Below, piece by piece: positions 46,785-57,453 of a stretch of DNA of 64,000 bases (position 1 is the stretch's first letter; every line of letters starts with the position of its first letter). This stretch comes from Hemerocallis citrina (taxonomy: Eukaryota > Streptophyta > Magnoliopsida > Asparagales > Asphodelaceae): the NCBI GenBank assembly GCA_017893485.1, contig CM030367.1, forward strand, positions 143,085,767 to 143,149,766, in the 5' to 3' direction. Under the pieces are notes generated by a model. It did not search any database and was not told where the DNA came from. It saw nothing but the letters and a program-made list of their open reading frames with translations. Made by a program: the position numbers and the translations under genes.

Positions 46785-47330
46785 TAATTTTTCCAGATCT
46801 AATTTTAATTGGAACTCATAATTAATACTTGGATGTATAATTATTAGCAAGATATATAGAGCAAATGGTTGTGTGTGTTTGTGAAGGGATGGTTGGCTTT
46901 ATATAGGATTTGGATATTGGTAGGTATACCGTATGCATGTGAACATAAAATGTATTAATTAGGTGTGTATAATTTATATACTATTAGATGTCCTTTATTG
47001 AAAATAAGTTAAGGGATATAAGCTGAGCAAATTTGACTGGTACACCGAATTATAAAGTTGAATTATTTTATAAAGGACTACCACCTAAATTGAATGAGAT
47101 GGTGGTGACTCAAAACTGAAATGAGGTATTGTATTCGAAGTTCAAACCCTGGCAGTAAATAGGACAACGATCATAATATCGACATTCAACTTGTGAAGAC
47201 AAACACGAAAGATATGGAGATGGGAAATTTAAGGAGGAACTTGCAGAAAATGGCATTAGGGGTCAACAGTATTCTCTAAGGATTAAGATGGGTCAAGATT
47301 ATATTAGAGAGAGATGTTCTCGTTAGTTGA
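46785..47330 (-). promoter_or_regulatory. Orphan promoter of a lost PR-10 paralogue
   Basis: This stretch is similar, in the same order, to 48649-49114, the promoter of the PR-10 gene: TAGAGCAAAYGGTTGTGT, TTTATATAGG (TATA, 46898-46907), GGATATTGGTAGGT, TTAGATGTCCT, CAAATTTGACTGGTA and CGACATTCAACTTGTGAAGA. On the minus strand the leader ends in ATGAGTTCC (46819-46811), identical to the first three codons of the PR-10 gene. The following bases are unrelated. The coding region of this copy has been replaced by the copia/Harbinger block. Confidence 0.8.
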
Positions 47331-47832
47331 ATAAGGTGCACTAGGTAAAAAATTAATCGACTTCTGAGTCGTCTCATCAAATTGAGAGTGAGGTATTTGA
47401 TAATTGACATGGGATGTATTTATCTGTATTAAGAAAGGTGAACGGAGTGATGCAGAGAAATATCAAAAATTTACAAATTCGAGGCAAAATAAAAGGAAAA
47501 TCCATATGTTATTTATATACATGCAATTCAACATCTATCAACATCTATGGGAAAGACTGCAACATTTTTGATAATAAATTGAAAAGCAAGTGGAATTAAG
47601 CACATCTATTTCAAGCATCTTGCATTCATATTGATTGTTTGTTGTGAACATAACAAGAAAAAGGCAAGAGAGGATTAACCTCTCCATCCCAAACCATACG
47701 GACAACAACAAAAAAAAAAAAACAAAACAAAACAAAAACATTTATCCTCACAAACACATCATTTTTCTCCTCGTAACTTTATTCTCACATTTAGAACACA
47801 AAAGGCAAGTTATACGAGTTTGAAGCATTAAT
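47331..47832 (-). other. 3' flank of the PR-10 gene
   Basis: AT-rich. It includes the probable 3' untranslated region next to the stop codon at 47833. There is no gene in it; short predicted frames around the A-run at 47710-47738 are chance. Confidence 0.5.
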
Positions 47833-48648
47833 TTAAGCGTAAGTAGGGTTGGCAATGAGGTAAGCTTCCGCAGCCTTGATCGTGCCTGTGATTCCCTCTT
47901 TCACCTTTACTACCTCATCAGTTTCTGTAACCCCTGCATGAGTCTTGTAGGTGCCCTCTACCTTAACGATTGTCCCTCCGTTACCAGATGACTCGAACTT
48001 GAAATGAGAGGAGGCATACTCCAGCTTGGTACCGATATCACCGCCTTCTATAACGCTACTCTTTGCCTCCAACTTCTCATGGTCCACGAAGTCCAAGCGT
48101 TCCTTAACATGGGTAAACGGGATTGCTGTACATTTCAAATCAGACAGATCGAATTTATGCTAGCGTTAGATGATAGCTATAATAGAAAATGATATAATAA
48201 AAAACTAATCTTTTTCACTTTCTAATCTCTATCTCTACTACTATAATGGGAGAAGGCCTTTGTCCATAACCCAACCCGTGCAGCGCACGTGCAGGTAATT
48301 TTTTTTTTTTTTTTTTTGCCCTTTTCATTCTCCCCAATTTTTCCCCACGTGCATAGCACGTGTATAATACTAGTTGATGTAATTGAACTTACAATAAAAC
48401 TAGTTCCTTTTTGCAAAGCAAAACAAAATTTAAAACAAAATTAAAGTTTATTAGTTGTAGTTACCAGGGGTGAAGTTGATTTGTCTAATGCTTCCTACAG
48501 CACCATCTCCTTCAACTATAGAAGCACTTGCGATAATATCAGGTAAAACCTTAGGGCCAATATTGTGCCAGTCAAGCGTGGTGACCTTGAATAGTGCAGC
48601 CGGGGAGGCTGAGGACTCAACGACGTGGGTAAAGCTGCCGGAACTCAT
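47833..48648 (-). CDS. PR-10 / Bet v 1-like protein, two exons, intact
   Basis: Exon 1 is 48465-48648 and exon 2 is 47833-48125, giving 158 codons. The intron (48126-48464) has GT-AG borders and splits a codon at residue 62 after its first base, the conserved PR-10 intron position. The start MSSGSFTHVVESSASPAALF leads to the glycine-rich loop in IVEGDGAVGSIRQINFTP (residues 45-61). Exon 2 gives IPFTHVKERLDFVDHEKLEA, SSVIEGGDIG and SHFKFESSGNGG, and ends in the C-terminal helix EGITGTIKAAEAYLIANPTYA. The length equals the family norm. Members are small cytosolic proteins with a hydrophobic cavity that bind plant hormones or flavonoids and are often induced by stress; the ligand here cannot be told. 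No lesion is visible. A TATA box lies 113 bp upstream of the start codon. Confidence 0.94.
48232..48373 (+). mobile_element. 142-bp Helitron-like insertion in the PR-10 intron
   Basis: Starts TCTCTACTACTATAATGGG after an A (48231) and ends CTAG before a T (48374). A perfect 7-bp stem hairpin CACGTGC-ATA-GCACGTG (48346-48362) lies seven bases before the terminal CTAG. These are the diagnostic ends of a Helitron. It contains a 19-base T-run and no gene. It lies in the intron in the orientation opposite to the gene and leaves both splice sites untouched. Confidence 0.87.
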
Positions 48649-49114
48649 AATGAAGTAGTAATTATTATGATTCTACTTGGATATATATATATGTAGTTAA
48701 TTAGCTAGATAGAGCAAACGGTTGTGTATGTGATGGGAAATAGCTAGGTGTATGGGTGGGTTTATATAGGACAGGGATATTGGTAGGTGGATATATTTTT
48801 TATTTACTTTTAGATGTCCTATATGTCTTGAAACTAATTAAAGGCTATAGGGTGTGCAAAATTGACTGGTAAGCTGAATTCTTTATAGAGTTGAATAATT
48901 ACATAAAGTGTGTACTACGAGGCTTCTAGATAAAAAATCAAGGAAGAATGGGTTGTTTTAGTATAACTGAAGTTAAGGAGTGATCAAAGTCGGAAAGTAA
49001 TGAAAGAGGGTAGGCCATTATATTGACATTCAACTATTGAAGACAAATAATTAGCAAAAAAAAAACAAAAAAAAAACTATTAAAGACAAATTAGAATGAG
49101 CTGGTCATTGAAAT
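48649..49114 (-). promoter_or_regulatory. PR-10 promoter region
   Basis: Upstream sequence of the PR-10 gene with the TATA box at 48761-48770 (CCTATATAAA on the minus strand). Blocks of it are duplicated at 46785-47330. The distance from TATA to ATG (about 113 bp) implies an untranslated leader of roughly 80 bp. Confidence 0.75.
48761..48770 (-). promoter_or_regulatory. TATA box of the PR-10 gene
   Basis: CCTATATAAA on the minus strand, conserved in the paralogous promoter at 46898-46907. Confidence 0.75.
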
Positions 49115-49199
49115 TAAGAAACGTGGAAAACCACTGCACCGTACGTCCACACTGCTCATCACCATGCTCAAAATTAGTCGACATGATATTAAAGAGATG
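49115..49199. repeat. 85-bp segment duplicated at the CACTA border
   Basis: Partner of 9455-9539 with one mismatch. It begins TAAGAAACG, so the site corresponds to the unoccupied version of the CACTA insertion point at 9454/9455. Confidence 0.9.
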
Positions 49200-49413
49200 T
49201 ATATTCATTAGTTGATCAAATAAACTATATATCCACAAAGTGACAAGTAATCTTATCTCTTAATAAGAAAATCTTTTCAAAAGAAGGAAAAAAGAGGGTA
49301 GATGACTCATGGCTCATCAAACAATGAGGTGTTTGATAGATTAATAGAGGGAAGGTGGACGACTACAACATGATGGAAAATAGCAAATTTTACAAATTAA
49401 AGACGAAATTCAG

Positions 49414-49895
49414 TGTTAGGATTTGTGTCGTGCACAATAGATTTGTGTCGGCCAATCTTTGAGGATTTGTCTGCGCCCATTTTGTTCTCCAAAGCATTTC
49501 TTACCACTCATACAGCGTGATTTTTTCTTTAGGGTTTATCGGACATTGAATGATATATACTACAACCTAAGGTTTTCTCGATCACCGTAAATAATTATAA
49601 TGGCCTCTATGAGAGGTAGTACTTCATTTGATTGTTTTTCATTGTAAACAGTATAGTATCTTTTAGTGAGGTTTGAGAGATAAATACTCTTGGTGAGAGT
49701 ATTGTATCTCTTGTGTCATCTCTTGTTGAATAATATCTTGATTATTTCTTATCCGGATTGGATTCGCCGAAATAGAACAAATTTTGTGTGTTTTTGCATT
49801 TGGTGTGGTCTACACTCCATGTTCATTGTGATTAGTTGTGGCATATATAACTCAATGCCTAAAACCTTCTATTGCACCAATTAGATTACTTTACA
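49414..49895 (+). mobile_element. Small solo LTR (482 bp)
   Basis: Begins TGTTAGGATTTGTGTC and ends ACTTTACA. It is flanked by TTCAG on both sides (49409-49413 and 49896-49900), a perfect 5-bp target duplication. The TGTTAG start and size suit a Ty1/copia LTR. It holds no gene. Confidence 0.65.
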
Positions 49896-49900
49896 TTCAG

Positions 49901-50477
49901 CTCAACCAATCAAACATAAGACGAGTAGACGAAACTCATAGTAATATTCCATCCTTAGATGTTCGAGCATGAAATAAACTTTATGAGGGAGGGATATCAT
50001 TCAAGGCATGCAGCCCAACTTAACCGATTTCGGATCCCGTTCTCTACATAGAAAACAGAGGAGTGTCCAATGAATCATTTCTGGTCTACCTTTGATACTT
50101 TATCCAATGAATCCTCTCTCAAATCTGCATTTTTTCAACCAAAAATAATCAAAACGGAAACAAATTAAATTTTTTAGAAAACCAGTTATCAATCTTGTAC
50201 ACTCATTTTGGAATTTTTTTACAATGCAAATTAGTAACTAATACTAATTTTCCTGTACTGTTCCTAGCTAACCTATATTTACTCCAGACCGGGTAGATCC
50301 GGCCACTTTCAAAAAGTTCAAAAAACAGATACTTAATTAAAGGGTTTTCTTATGGTACTAACTTTCAACTAATATTACTTGTTTTAGACAGCCCCTTAAG
50401 AGGAGGGAGTTTTAACCGTGTTTCTATTGAATAATTTCCAACTAATTTTTGGTGCAGCGCACCCAGTAATAAATGAA
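49901..50477. other. Interval with nothing recognised
   Basis: AT-rich sequence without a convincing gene, RNA or repeat structure. Confidence 0.4.
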
Positions 50478-51236
50478 TTTTTTTCCCGAAATGGCCCACT
50501 TTCTGAAACTAATTTTTAAAATAGACTACTTTCGAAACTAATTTCAAAGATAGACCAGTCCTCATAGGCCGCAATACCAAACTGCGGCCTCTTTAATAAT
50601 GAGACCGCAGTTCACAACTGTAGCCTAAGTATATACCATATATCTTTCTATAATAGGCTTCGAGATGTGGAAATTTTTTTCGTAAGTGTAGAACGTGAAA
50701 AATACGATGCCGCAGTGCGGTCTCGATATAATATTGGCCACAGTTGTGAAATACGACCTTAGAGAGCCAGTTCACAACTCCGGCCGAAGTACATATCATA
50801 CATCTTTGACTAATAGGCTTCGAGACTTAGGGGGAAAATTCCTAAGTGTAAAATATGAGAAATACGTGGGTACTGCGGCCTCGATATAAAATAGGCTGCA
50901 GTTCACAACTGCGGCCTCAGTTATATGCTTCGTATAACCCAGTTTAGCATATAACAGAGGCAGCAGTTGTGAACTGTGACCTATGTTATATCGAGGCTGC
51001 AATACCCAACTACGACCTCATATTTTCTCATTTTACACTTACGAAATCTCAAGCCTATTAGCGAAAGATATATGGTATGTACTTAGGTCGAAGTTGTGAA
51101 CTGCGGCCTCGTTATCGAAGAGGCCACAAAACTGTACTGCAGGATATGAGGACTGCTCTATCTTGGAAATTAGTTTCAAAAGTAGTCTATTTTGAAAATT
51201 ATTTTCAAAAAGTGTGCCATTTTGGATAAAAGTGAT
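50478..51236. mobile_element. Foldback element 1 (GAACTGCGGCC motif)
   Basis: The left side (AATGGCCCACTTTCTGAAAC, ACTACTTTCGAAACTAATTT, AGTCCTCATA) is mirrored by the complement of the right side (51165-51236). The inner arms (GTTCACAACTG, ACCATATATCTTTC, TAATAGGCTT) are also inverted around about 50935. Short palindromes GCCGCAGTTCACAACTGCGGC recur between the arms. There is no transposase. It is a long-TIR, foldback-type element of unknown superfamily. Confidence 0.8.
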
Positions 51237-51249
51237 TTTTTTGTACTGA

Positions 51250-51690
51250 CTAAAGTTGATATCGGGTCCTATCGGGTCGGGTCCTCAACTATCCGGACCC
51301 GGATCCGGACTTGCGAGAATCAATTTCAGGTCTGAGTTCGGGTCCTAATTAAAAAAATCTACCCGTTGGGTCTGGTAGCAGAGAATAAATATATGCACTT
51401 AAGTATTTTTGCACCCGTTACCCAACGGCTTCAACAATTTTTGCTCTTAAGTACATAAATAAATATATCTTCAACAATTACTATTTACATGTATATCCAT
51501 ATAACTCTATTATTCAAATTTCATATTTTTTGTGGTATTTTTTAACGGGTCCGGGTCCGGATCGGTTCTATTTTGAGCGGACCAGGACCCGGAAGTGCTT
51601 CGGGGCTTATTTTAGGACCCAGACCCAGACCCGTATAGATCGGGTCGGTTCCGGTCCAATATCGGATCTAGGTCGGGTTCGGATATTGGG
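51250..51690. mobile_element. GGGTCC/GGACCC-rich non-autonomous element, probably hAT-like
   Basis: Dense ATCGGGTCGGGTCC, CCGGACCCGGATCCGGAC and GGGTCCGGGTCCGGATCGG repeats at both ends with an AT-rich centre. This resembles the subterminal sequences of plant hAT elements. Exact ends and target duplication were not resolved. Confidence 0.5.
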
Positions 51691-51704
51691 TAAATGTGAC
51701 AGTG

Positions 51705-52768
51705 CCAGTACTGACCCACTTTTTGAAAATATTGACAAAACTGGCCCACTTTCGAAAATATATACCCAACTGACCCAATTTTGGACACGTCGGCATAAAA
51801 TGTTATTGGAAATAACGGCATGTGTTATTTTGATGTCGTTGTTGCCAATAGCGGCACCTGTAAAAAAAATCATTGCCGCTATTGGGAGTAACGGCATCAG
51901 TATATCTCGCATTCACTTAGGAGTTCTCTGACTTGAGAAGAAAAAAATTTAAAAGAAAAAATCTTATAACTGATGTCGCCAGTCCCAATAACGGCATAAA
52001 TTAGCCTGAAATAGCGGCATCAGTGTAATTTACAATGTACGCCAAATTTCATGTAGGTGCATCAACTTCAAGCTCGATTTTGATATTTATGCAGCAAGTA
52101 TCTCTAAAAACTCAAAACATGAAAGTTCTAGATCATTTACTTAGTGTTCTATAGCATTTTGAATCATCTCAATCGGAGTTTGGATAATAAAATTATTCCC
52201 AAATTACGTAGAGATGTTGAAACTGTCTAGAATCAGTTATAGTTTTGACATCGCTTCAAAATCTGGGCATAACTATATCATCCAAAATCCAATTGAGATG
52301 ATTAAAAATGCTATGGAACACAAAGAAAAAGATCTACAACTTTCATGTTTTGGGTTTTGAGAGATACTGGCTTCATCAAGCTCGAAATAAGGCTTAAAGT
52401 TGATGCATCTGCATGAAATTTGGAGTACACTGTGGATTACACTATTTCATTATTGTCAATCGCAGCTTCAGGCTAATTTATGCCGTTATTGGGAATATCG
52501 GCATCATTTATAAGCGATTTTCACTAACAATTTTTTCCTCAATTCAAAGAACTCCTAAATACGAGATATACTGATGTAGTTACTCCCAATAGCGACAATG
52601 AAAAAAAATATAGGTGCCGCTATGGGCAACAAAGGCATCAAAATAACAGATATCGTTATTGCCTATAGAGTTTTACGCTGACGTGTCCAAAACTGGATCA
52701 ATTGGGTAAATATTTTCAAAAATGGGTCAGATTAGTCAATATTTTCAAAAGGTGGGTCAGTATGGAAA
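51705..52768. mobile_element. Foldback element 2 (AACGGCATCA motif), ~1.06 kb
   Basis: Two arms of about 480 bp face each other around a ~100-bp centre (about 52190-52290). ACTGACCCACTTTTTGAAAA on the left is mirrored by the complement of TTTTCAAAAGGTGGGTCAGT on the right, and the pairing continues through AACGGCATCA, GAGTTCT and ATCAACTTCAAGCTCGATTT. There is no transposase gene. The right arm is repeated at 9553-10040 and 54310-54770. Confidence 0.87.
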
Positions 52769-52789
52769 CAAATTCATAAAAAGTCTAAT

Positions 52790-53324
52790 AAGAGCATCCA
52801 CTATTGTTGGTGCTATAATTTGCATATATAGAATTTGGAAAATAGCAAATTGAAGGAGAGTGCTGCAGTCATTTAGAGTCAAATTTGGAAGAGATGGATG
52901 ATGATCTTCCATTTAACCAAAAAAAATTTTAATGAAAATAGCATTTTTGTAATTCTACAATGGCATTTTAGTAATATTTGAAAGAAATTTTAAAAAGAAA
53001 GAAGTTGTTCCGAGATTATTTTTATATTTTTTTAATAGCATTTTTCGTAATTTTTGAATGGCATTTTTATAGTTTTTGGGTAAAATTTTTCTGAAGAAGT
53101 TGGTGGGCGGAAGATCATCTTCCGTCCGTCCTATTAAAAATAATAGATGGAACATCATCCTCCATCTTCTATATTTAGCAATTGCCAAATCCCACTGCTA
53201 GTTTTGGACGTCCACTGTTCATTGTTATTGCTATATATGTATATTTAGCAAACGATAGTAAGGCACTGTGTGCTAAAAATGCATATTTTGCATATTTAGC
53301 AAGAGATAGTGTATGCTCTTACTC
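52790..53324. mobile_element. MITE (TAAGAGCATCCACTAT termini)
   Basis: The left end TAAGAGCATCCACTAT and the right end, complement of TAAGAGCATACACTATCTCT, form a terminal inverted repeat. The interior repeats GGAAGATCATCTTCCGTCC-type palindromes. The left end of this MITE always follows the right arm of foldback element 2 in this window (10066, 52793, 54794). Confidence 0.75.
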
Positions 53325-54305
53325 TAACTAAGTTGTTCACGTTGAACATCTTTCTCGGAAAATAAATCATATCACACAAACCTTTATGATATTCTATAGA
53401 ATGGATGGAGAATCATTGGATATCCTCAAACTGTGACAGAATGCTCATTGTGATATAACAAAACAAATGATTTCTCCCCATTTTCATTCATCTTCTCCAC
53501 CTTCCTCCTCCATCGTCTACGGGTGGCATTCGGGCCTAGCGGGCCGGGCCGGGTCGAAACCCCGCGGGTTTTGACCCAAGCTGCGCTTTCGCAGGCCGGA
53601 CTGGGAGGAGTGGCGGGCCAGGCCGGGCTGGGACTCGGCGGGAAAACGCCATCCTGGACTTGGTGGGTAGAATTTTTTTTTTAAAGACAAATGAGAAGGA
53701 AAATTGTTCAGAATTATCAAAAACATATAGATAAAAGATATCTTCATAAATTAAATTATTTTTTATGAATTACAAAGTTTAATATATAATCAAATTAATT
53801 AGTAACATTTCATACAAATTTTATCAAATTTACAATATGAGGAAAATATTTGTATTTAGAGATTGATGTGACCTCTATTTAGATTGAAGAGAAGGCAGTA
53901 GACTATTGTCATGCACTTCTACTTAATCTAAATATAGAATTTCATCCCCCTAAATTTTCCAATTATTTACAATACATTATCCAAACTTCATTGTACTAGA
54001 TGTTCATTCGTCACTACTTGTTGAGCCATTGTGTGCTTCATGAAAATCGTGGGTCCTCTCTTCCACTTTCATCCAATCTTCGGCGCATACTAACATCTCA
54101 AAATTCTTTGAGGTCAAGTGATTCATATTCGGGCTCATAATCCTGCCACCAATAGAAAAAATACTTTCCGATGCAACGGTTGACACTGGTGTAGTTAGTA
54201 AATCTTTAGCCATACGAGAAAGAATAGTAAAATTATTTTCATTGGTTTTCCAAAAATAAAACACATATACTACATCATCAATGGGAGGTTGTGCATTATA
54301 CCAAT
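53325..54305 (-). mobile_element. hAT element copy 1, truncated
   Basis: Parallel to the left part of 60711-61720, including about 190 bp of flank (ACTAAGTTGTTCACGTTGAA) and the GC-rich CGGGCCTAGCGGGCCGGGCC end at about 53530. It carries only the last part of the transposase and then switches at about 54305 into the foldback composite. Confidence 0.75.
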
Positions 54306-54327
54306 TCAAAATGATATGGAACACCAA
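54004..54327 (-). pseudogene. hAT transposase, C-terminal dimerisation region
   Basis: The minus-strand frame reads ILSRMAKDLLTTPVSTVASE, SIFSIGGRIMSP and EMLVCAEDWM, the C-terminal dimerisation motif of Ac-type hAT transposases. The frame is open over this part, but everything N-terminal has been lost to the insertion or deletion at about 54305, so it is a fragment. The second copy at 61380-63020 retains more of the protein but is more broken. Confidence 0.88.
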
Positions 54328-55345
54328 GAAAAAGATCTACAACGTTTATGTGTGTTTTGAGAGGTACTGGCTTCATCAAGCTTACAATAGGGCTTGAAGT
54401 TGATGCACATGTACGAAATTTGTAATACACTATGGATTACACTGATGTCGTTATTGCCAATAGTGGCATCAGGGTAATTTATGTTGTTATTGGGAATAAC
54501 AGCATCAATTATAAGCGATTTTTACTTACAATTTTTTTTTATGTCAGAGAACTCCTAAGTGAATGCGAGATATACTGATGTCGCTACTCCCAATAGCAGT
54601 AATGAAAAAAATTTACAGCTTCCGCTATTAGCAATAGCAGCATCAAAATAACAGATATCGTTATTGTCAATAGCATTTTATGCTGACTTGTCCAAAACTG
54701 GGCCAGTTGGGTAAATATTTTTGAAAGTGGGTCAGTTTGGTCAATATTTTCAAAAAGTGGGTCAGTACGGAAAAAATTCATATAAGGTCTAATAAGAGCA
54801 TCCACTATCGTTGGTGCTATAATTTGCATATATATAATTTGGAAAATAGCATTTGAAGGAGAGTGATGCAGTCGTTTAGAGCCAAATTTGGAAGAGACGG
54901 ATGATGATCTTCCGTCTAACCATTTTTTTTTAAAATGAAAATAGCATTTTCGTACTTGTACAATGGCATTTTAGTAGTATTTGAAAGAAATTATAAAAAG
55001 AAAGAAGTTGTCGGATAGAAGAAGATCTTCCATCCGAGATTATTTTTTAATTTCTTGAATGGCATTTTCGTAATTTCTTGAATGGCATTTTTATCATTTT
55101 TGGGGAAAATTTTTCTGAAGAAGTTGGCAGATGGAAGATGGAAGATCATCTTTCGTACGTCCGATTAAAAAATTAAAAAAAATTAATAGACGGAACATCA
55201 TCCTCTATCTTCTATATTTAGCAATTGCCAAATCTCACTGCTATATTTGGACGTCCAATGTTCATTGATATTGCTATATATGTATATTTAGCAAACGATA
55301 GTAAGGCTCCGTTTTTTTTAAAATGCATATTTTGCATATTTAGCA
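54306..55345. mobile_element. Foldback-arm plus MITE composite, copy 3
   Basis: Runs from ATGATATGGAACACCAAGAA through the right arm of foldback element 2 to the MITE (TAAGAGCATCCACTAT at 54794). The MITE ends prematurely at CGATAGTA (about 55345), where LTR sequence of LARD element 3 begins. Confidence 0.8.
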
Positions 55346-56096
55346 AACGATAGTAACAAGACTTGATACCTGATACTTGTTCACTTCATACTTGATATTT
55401 GATACATGACACTTGCTACTTGTACTTGATACTCTACACTTGTTACTCGATACTTGTTTACTTGCTACTTGATACCGATTACTTGTTTACATGATACTTG
55501 TTTCACTTGACACTTGATACATGCCACTTGCACTTGATCATCTTGCCATGCTAGTATTCTATTTTGTTATCATGCATATTCCATGTTATTAGTTAGTTTT
55601 TTCCATGTACTTACATCCTGCACTACAAGCGGCCCGTAACTTGTATTGACAAGAGTTTGTTCCTTTTTCCTCTTCCTACAATTTATTAAATTGCAGATTT
55701 TAGAGATCGGCTGCCAGATAGAATAGGCGAGATGAGATACTAGATGCTGGAGTTTTGCTATCATGATTTTCTTGCTATTATTATTATTTTCTGTTGCTAT
55801 TTGAATAATATATCTTATACTTGGATTTATTTGTATTAATTTGGGCAATGTGACCCAGGATATTTGACTTATTCAGATCTGGATTATTTGAGATTATAAT
55901 ATATTTTGTTTCAAGTATTCTTGTTGGTATTTTGATTCATATGTGCATGTTTGGTTGATTCTTTTGCTTTCGATTCTGATTATTCTTGTGAAATGTTGTA
56001 AAGATTCTGAACAGCTTATGGATGATGAAAATCATTCGCTGGATTTTTTTCGCGTATCCGTATTCCGTATTCTCTTTCGGGAAGCGGGGCATGACA
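55345..56096 (+). repeat. 5' LTR remnant of LARD element 3
   Basis: Starts abruptly at ACAAGACTTGATACCTGATA, has a CTTGATACTTGTT-rich tract, and ends GATGAAAATCATTCGCTGGA ... GGGAAGCGGGGCATGACA. It corresponds to the right-hand part of the LTR at 10212-13705. Confidence 0.85.
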
Positions 56097-56106
56097 AGAT
56101 TTTTAG

Positions 56107-56117
56107 TGGTATCAGAG
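56107..56117 (+). other. Primer binding site of LARD element 3
   Basis: TGGTATCAGAG (then TCC in place of C), 10 bp after the LTR end, as in LARD 1. Confidence 0.85.
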
Positions 56118-57390
56118 TCCAAGTTTGGCTAATGTATTAGTTTGACTGATATATTAGGAAAGCTTGGCTCGATCTGGGATCGGCTCAACATTACACAGAC
56201 TATGCATGCATGAATGAATTATTATCAACATTGATCTGAATACTAGTCTTATTCCTTTCATTTTGATCCCTTCTTATTTCTTTGATTCCTTGATTCCTTG
56301 TTTTCTTCTGTCTTTTTCAGTCGTCCTTTTTGTTGATTTCTTCTTGGGTATGAATTTAATCTTCTCGTACCCATATTTCTTGATTTTGGTGCCAACCATT
56401 CTTTTTATTTTCTGCTTGGTTCGTTGAACAGCATCGCTGAATGCTATTGGTAGAGTCTTCCCCGATCAGAGCGGCGCAGTGGAAGCGTTGTGGGCCAATA
56501 ACACACAGGTTCCAGGATCCTTTTGTTGTTTTTCCATCCCTGCACTGTTTACTTCTCTGTACCTTGTATTCATCTTCATTCGTTGACTCATTGCTTGGTT
56601 CATCTCTTTCTTGTCCATCCTTCTTTGATTCCAGCTCTATCTATTTCCCTACCTCTTTGCTCTGTTATCTTCCAAGTCTTGTGTTGTTTCTTTTTTATTT
56701 TTTATATCGATTACTTCTTTCTTGCATTGCATTTTGCCATCCTACACCCAATTCATTATTTGATTCCATTTTTCCCTGTCCTTTCTCTCTTTGATTCCAG
56801 TTCTACCTACTCTCTATCTTGCTTTGTTATCTTGTGTTGTTCTTTTCTTTTGATATTGTTTATTCTCTTCATGCATTCCATTTGACCTCATTGTTATCCA
56901 TTTTCTTTCTTATTTTGGTGTTGCCACTGCTTTGTTCCTTCCTCTTTAACCCTCTGTTTTGTTACCCCTCCCCTAAGTTTGCTTTTGTCTTGTCCTATGT
57001 ACCGCCTAAGCAAATTTCGAGGATGAAATTTTATTGTAAGGTGGGTAGGATTTGTAACCCCTGTTTTCCCAAAAACGTATTTTTGTATATTTTTTGTATT
57101 TAAAATTTTTGCAAATTATTTTTTTCGGTTTTTAATTTCTTTTGTCAAATTGTACTATTGGATCTCCTATTAAAATCTATTTTCGATCAATAATTTTATT
57201 TGCAACTATTTCTATAATTTTTTAACACAATTCTTATTTTTATTATTATTACTCTTATTATTATTACTACTATTATTATTAGTACTATTATTATTTTTAT
57301 CATTTTTTTCTTATTATTATTATTGTTCTCAGTATTTTTATTATTATTGTTATTGTTATTTTTTTATTATTATTAATATTTCTATAAAAT

Positions 57391-57453
57391 CCAAATTGTA
57401 TATTTTATTTGTTATTTTATTTATTTTATTTATTTTATTTATTTTATTTATTT
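57391..57453. repeat. (TTTAT)n microsatellite
   Basis: About ten five-base units in the ATT-rich part of the LTR. Confidence 0.9.

Noticed and set aside
48004..48192. Plus-strand frames opposite the PR-10 exons
   Set aside because: Antisense shadows of the PR-10 coding sequence.
49690..49884. 64-codon plus-strand frame
   Set aside because: It falls inside the 482-bp solo LTR and has no recognisable domain.
51530..51931. 133-codon plus-strand frame across two elements
   Set aside because: It spans the junction of the GGGTCC-rich element and foldback element 2, so it is a chance frame.
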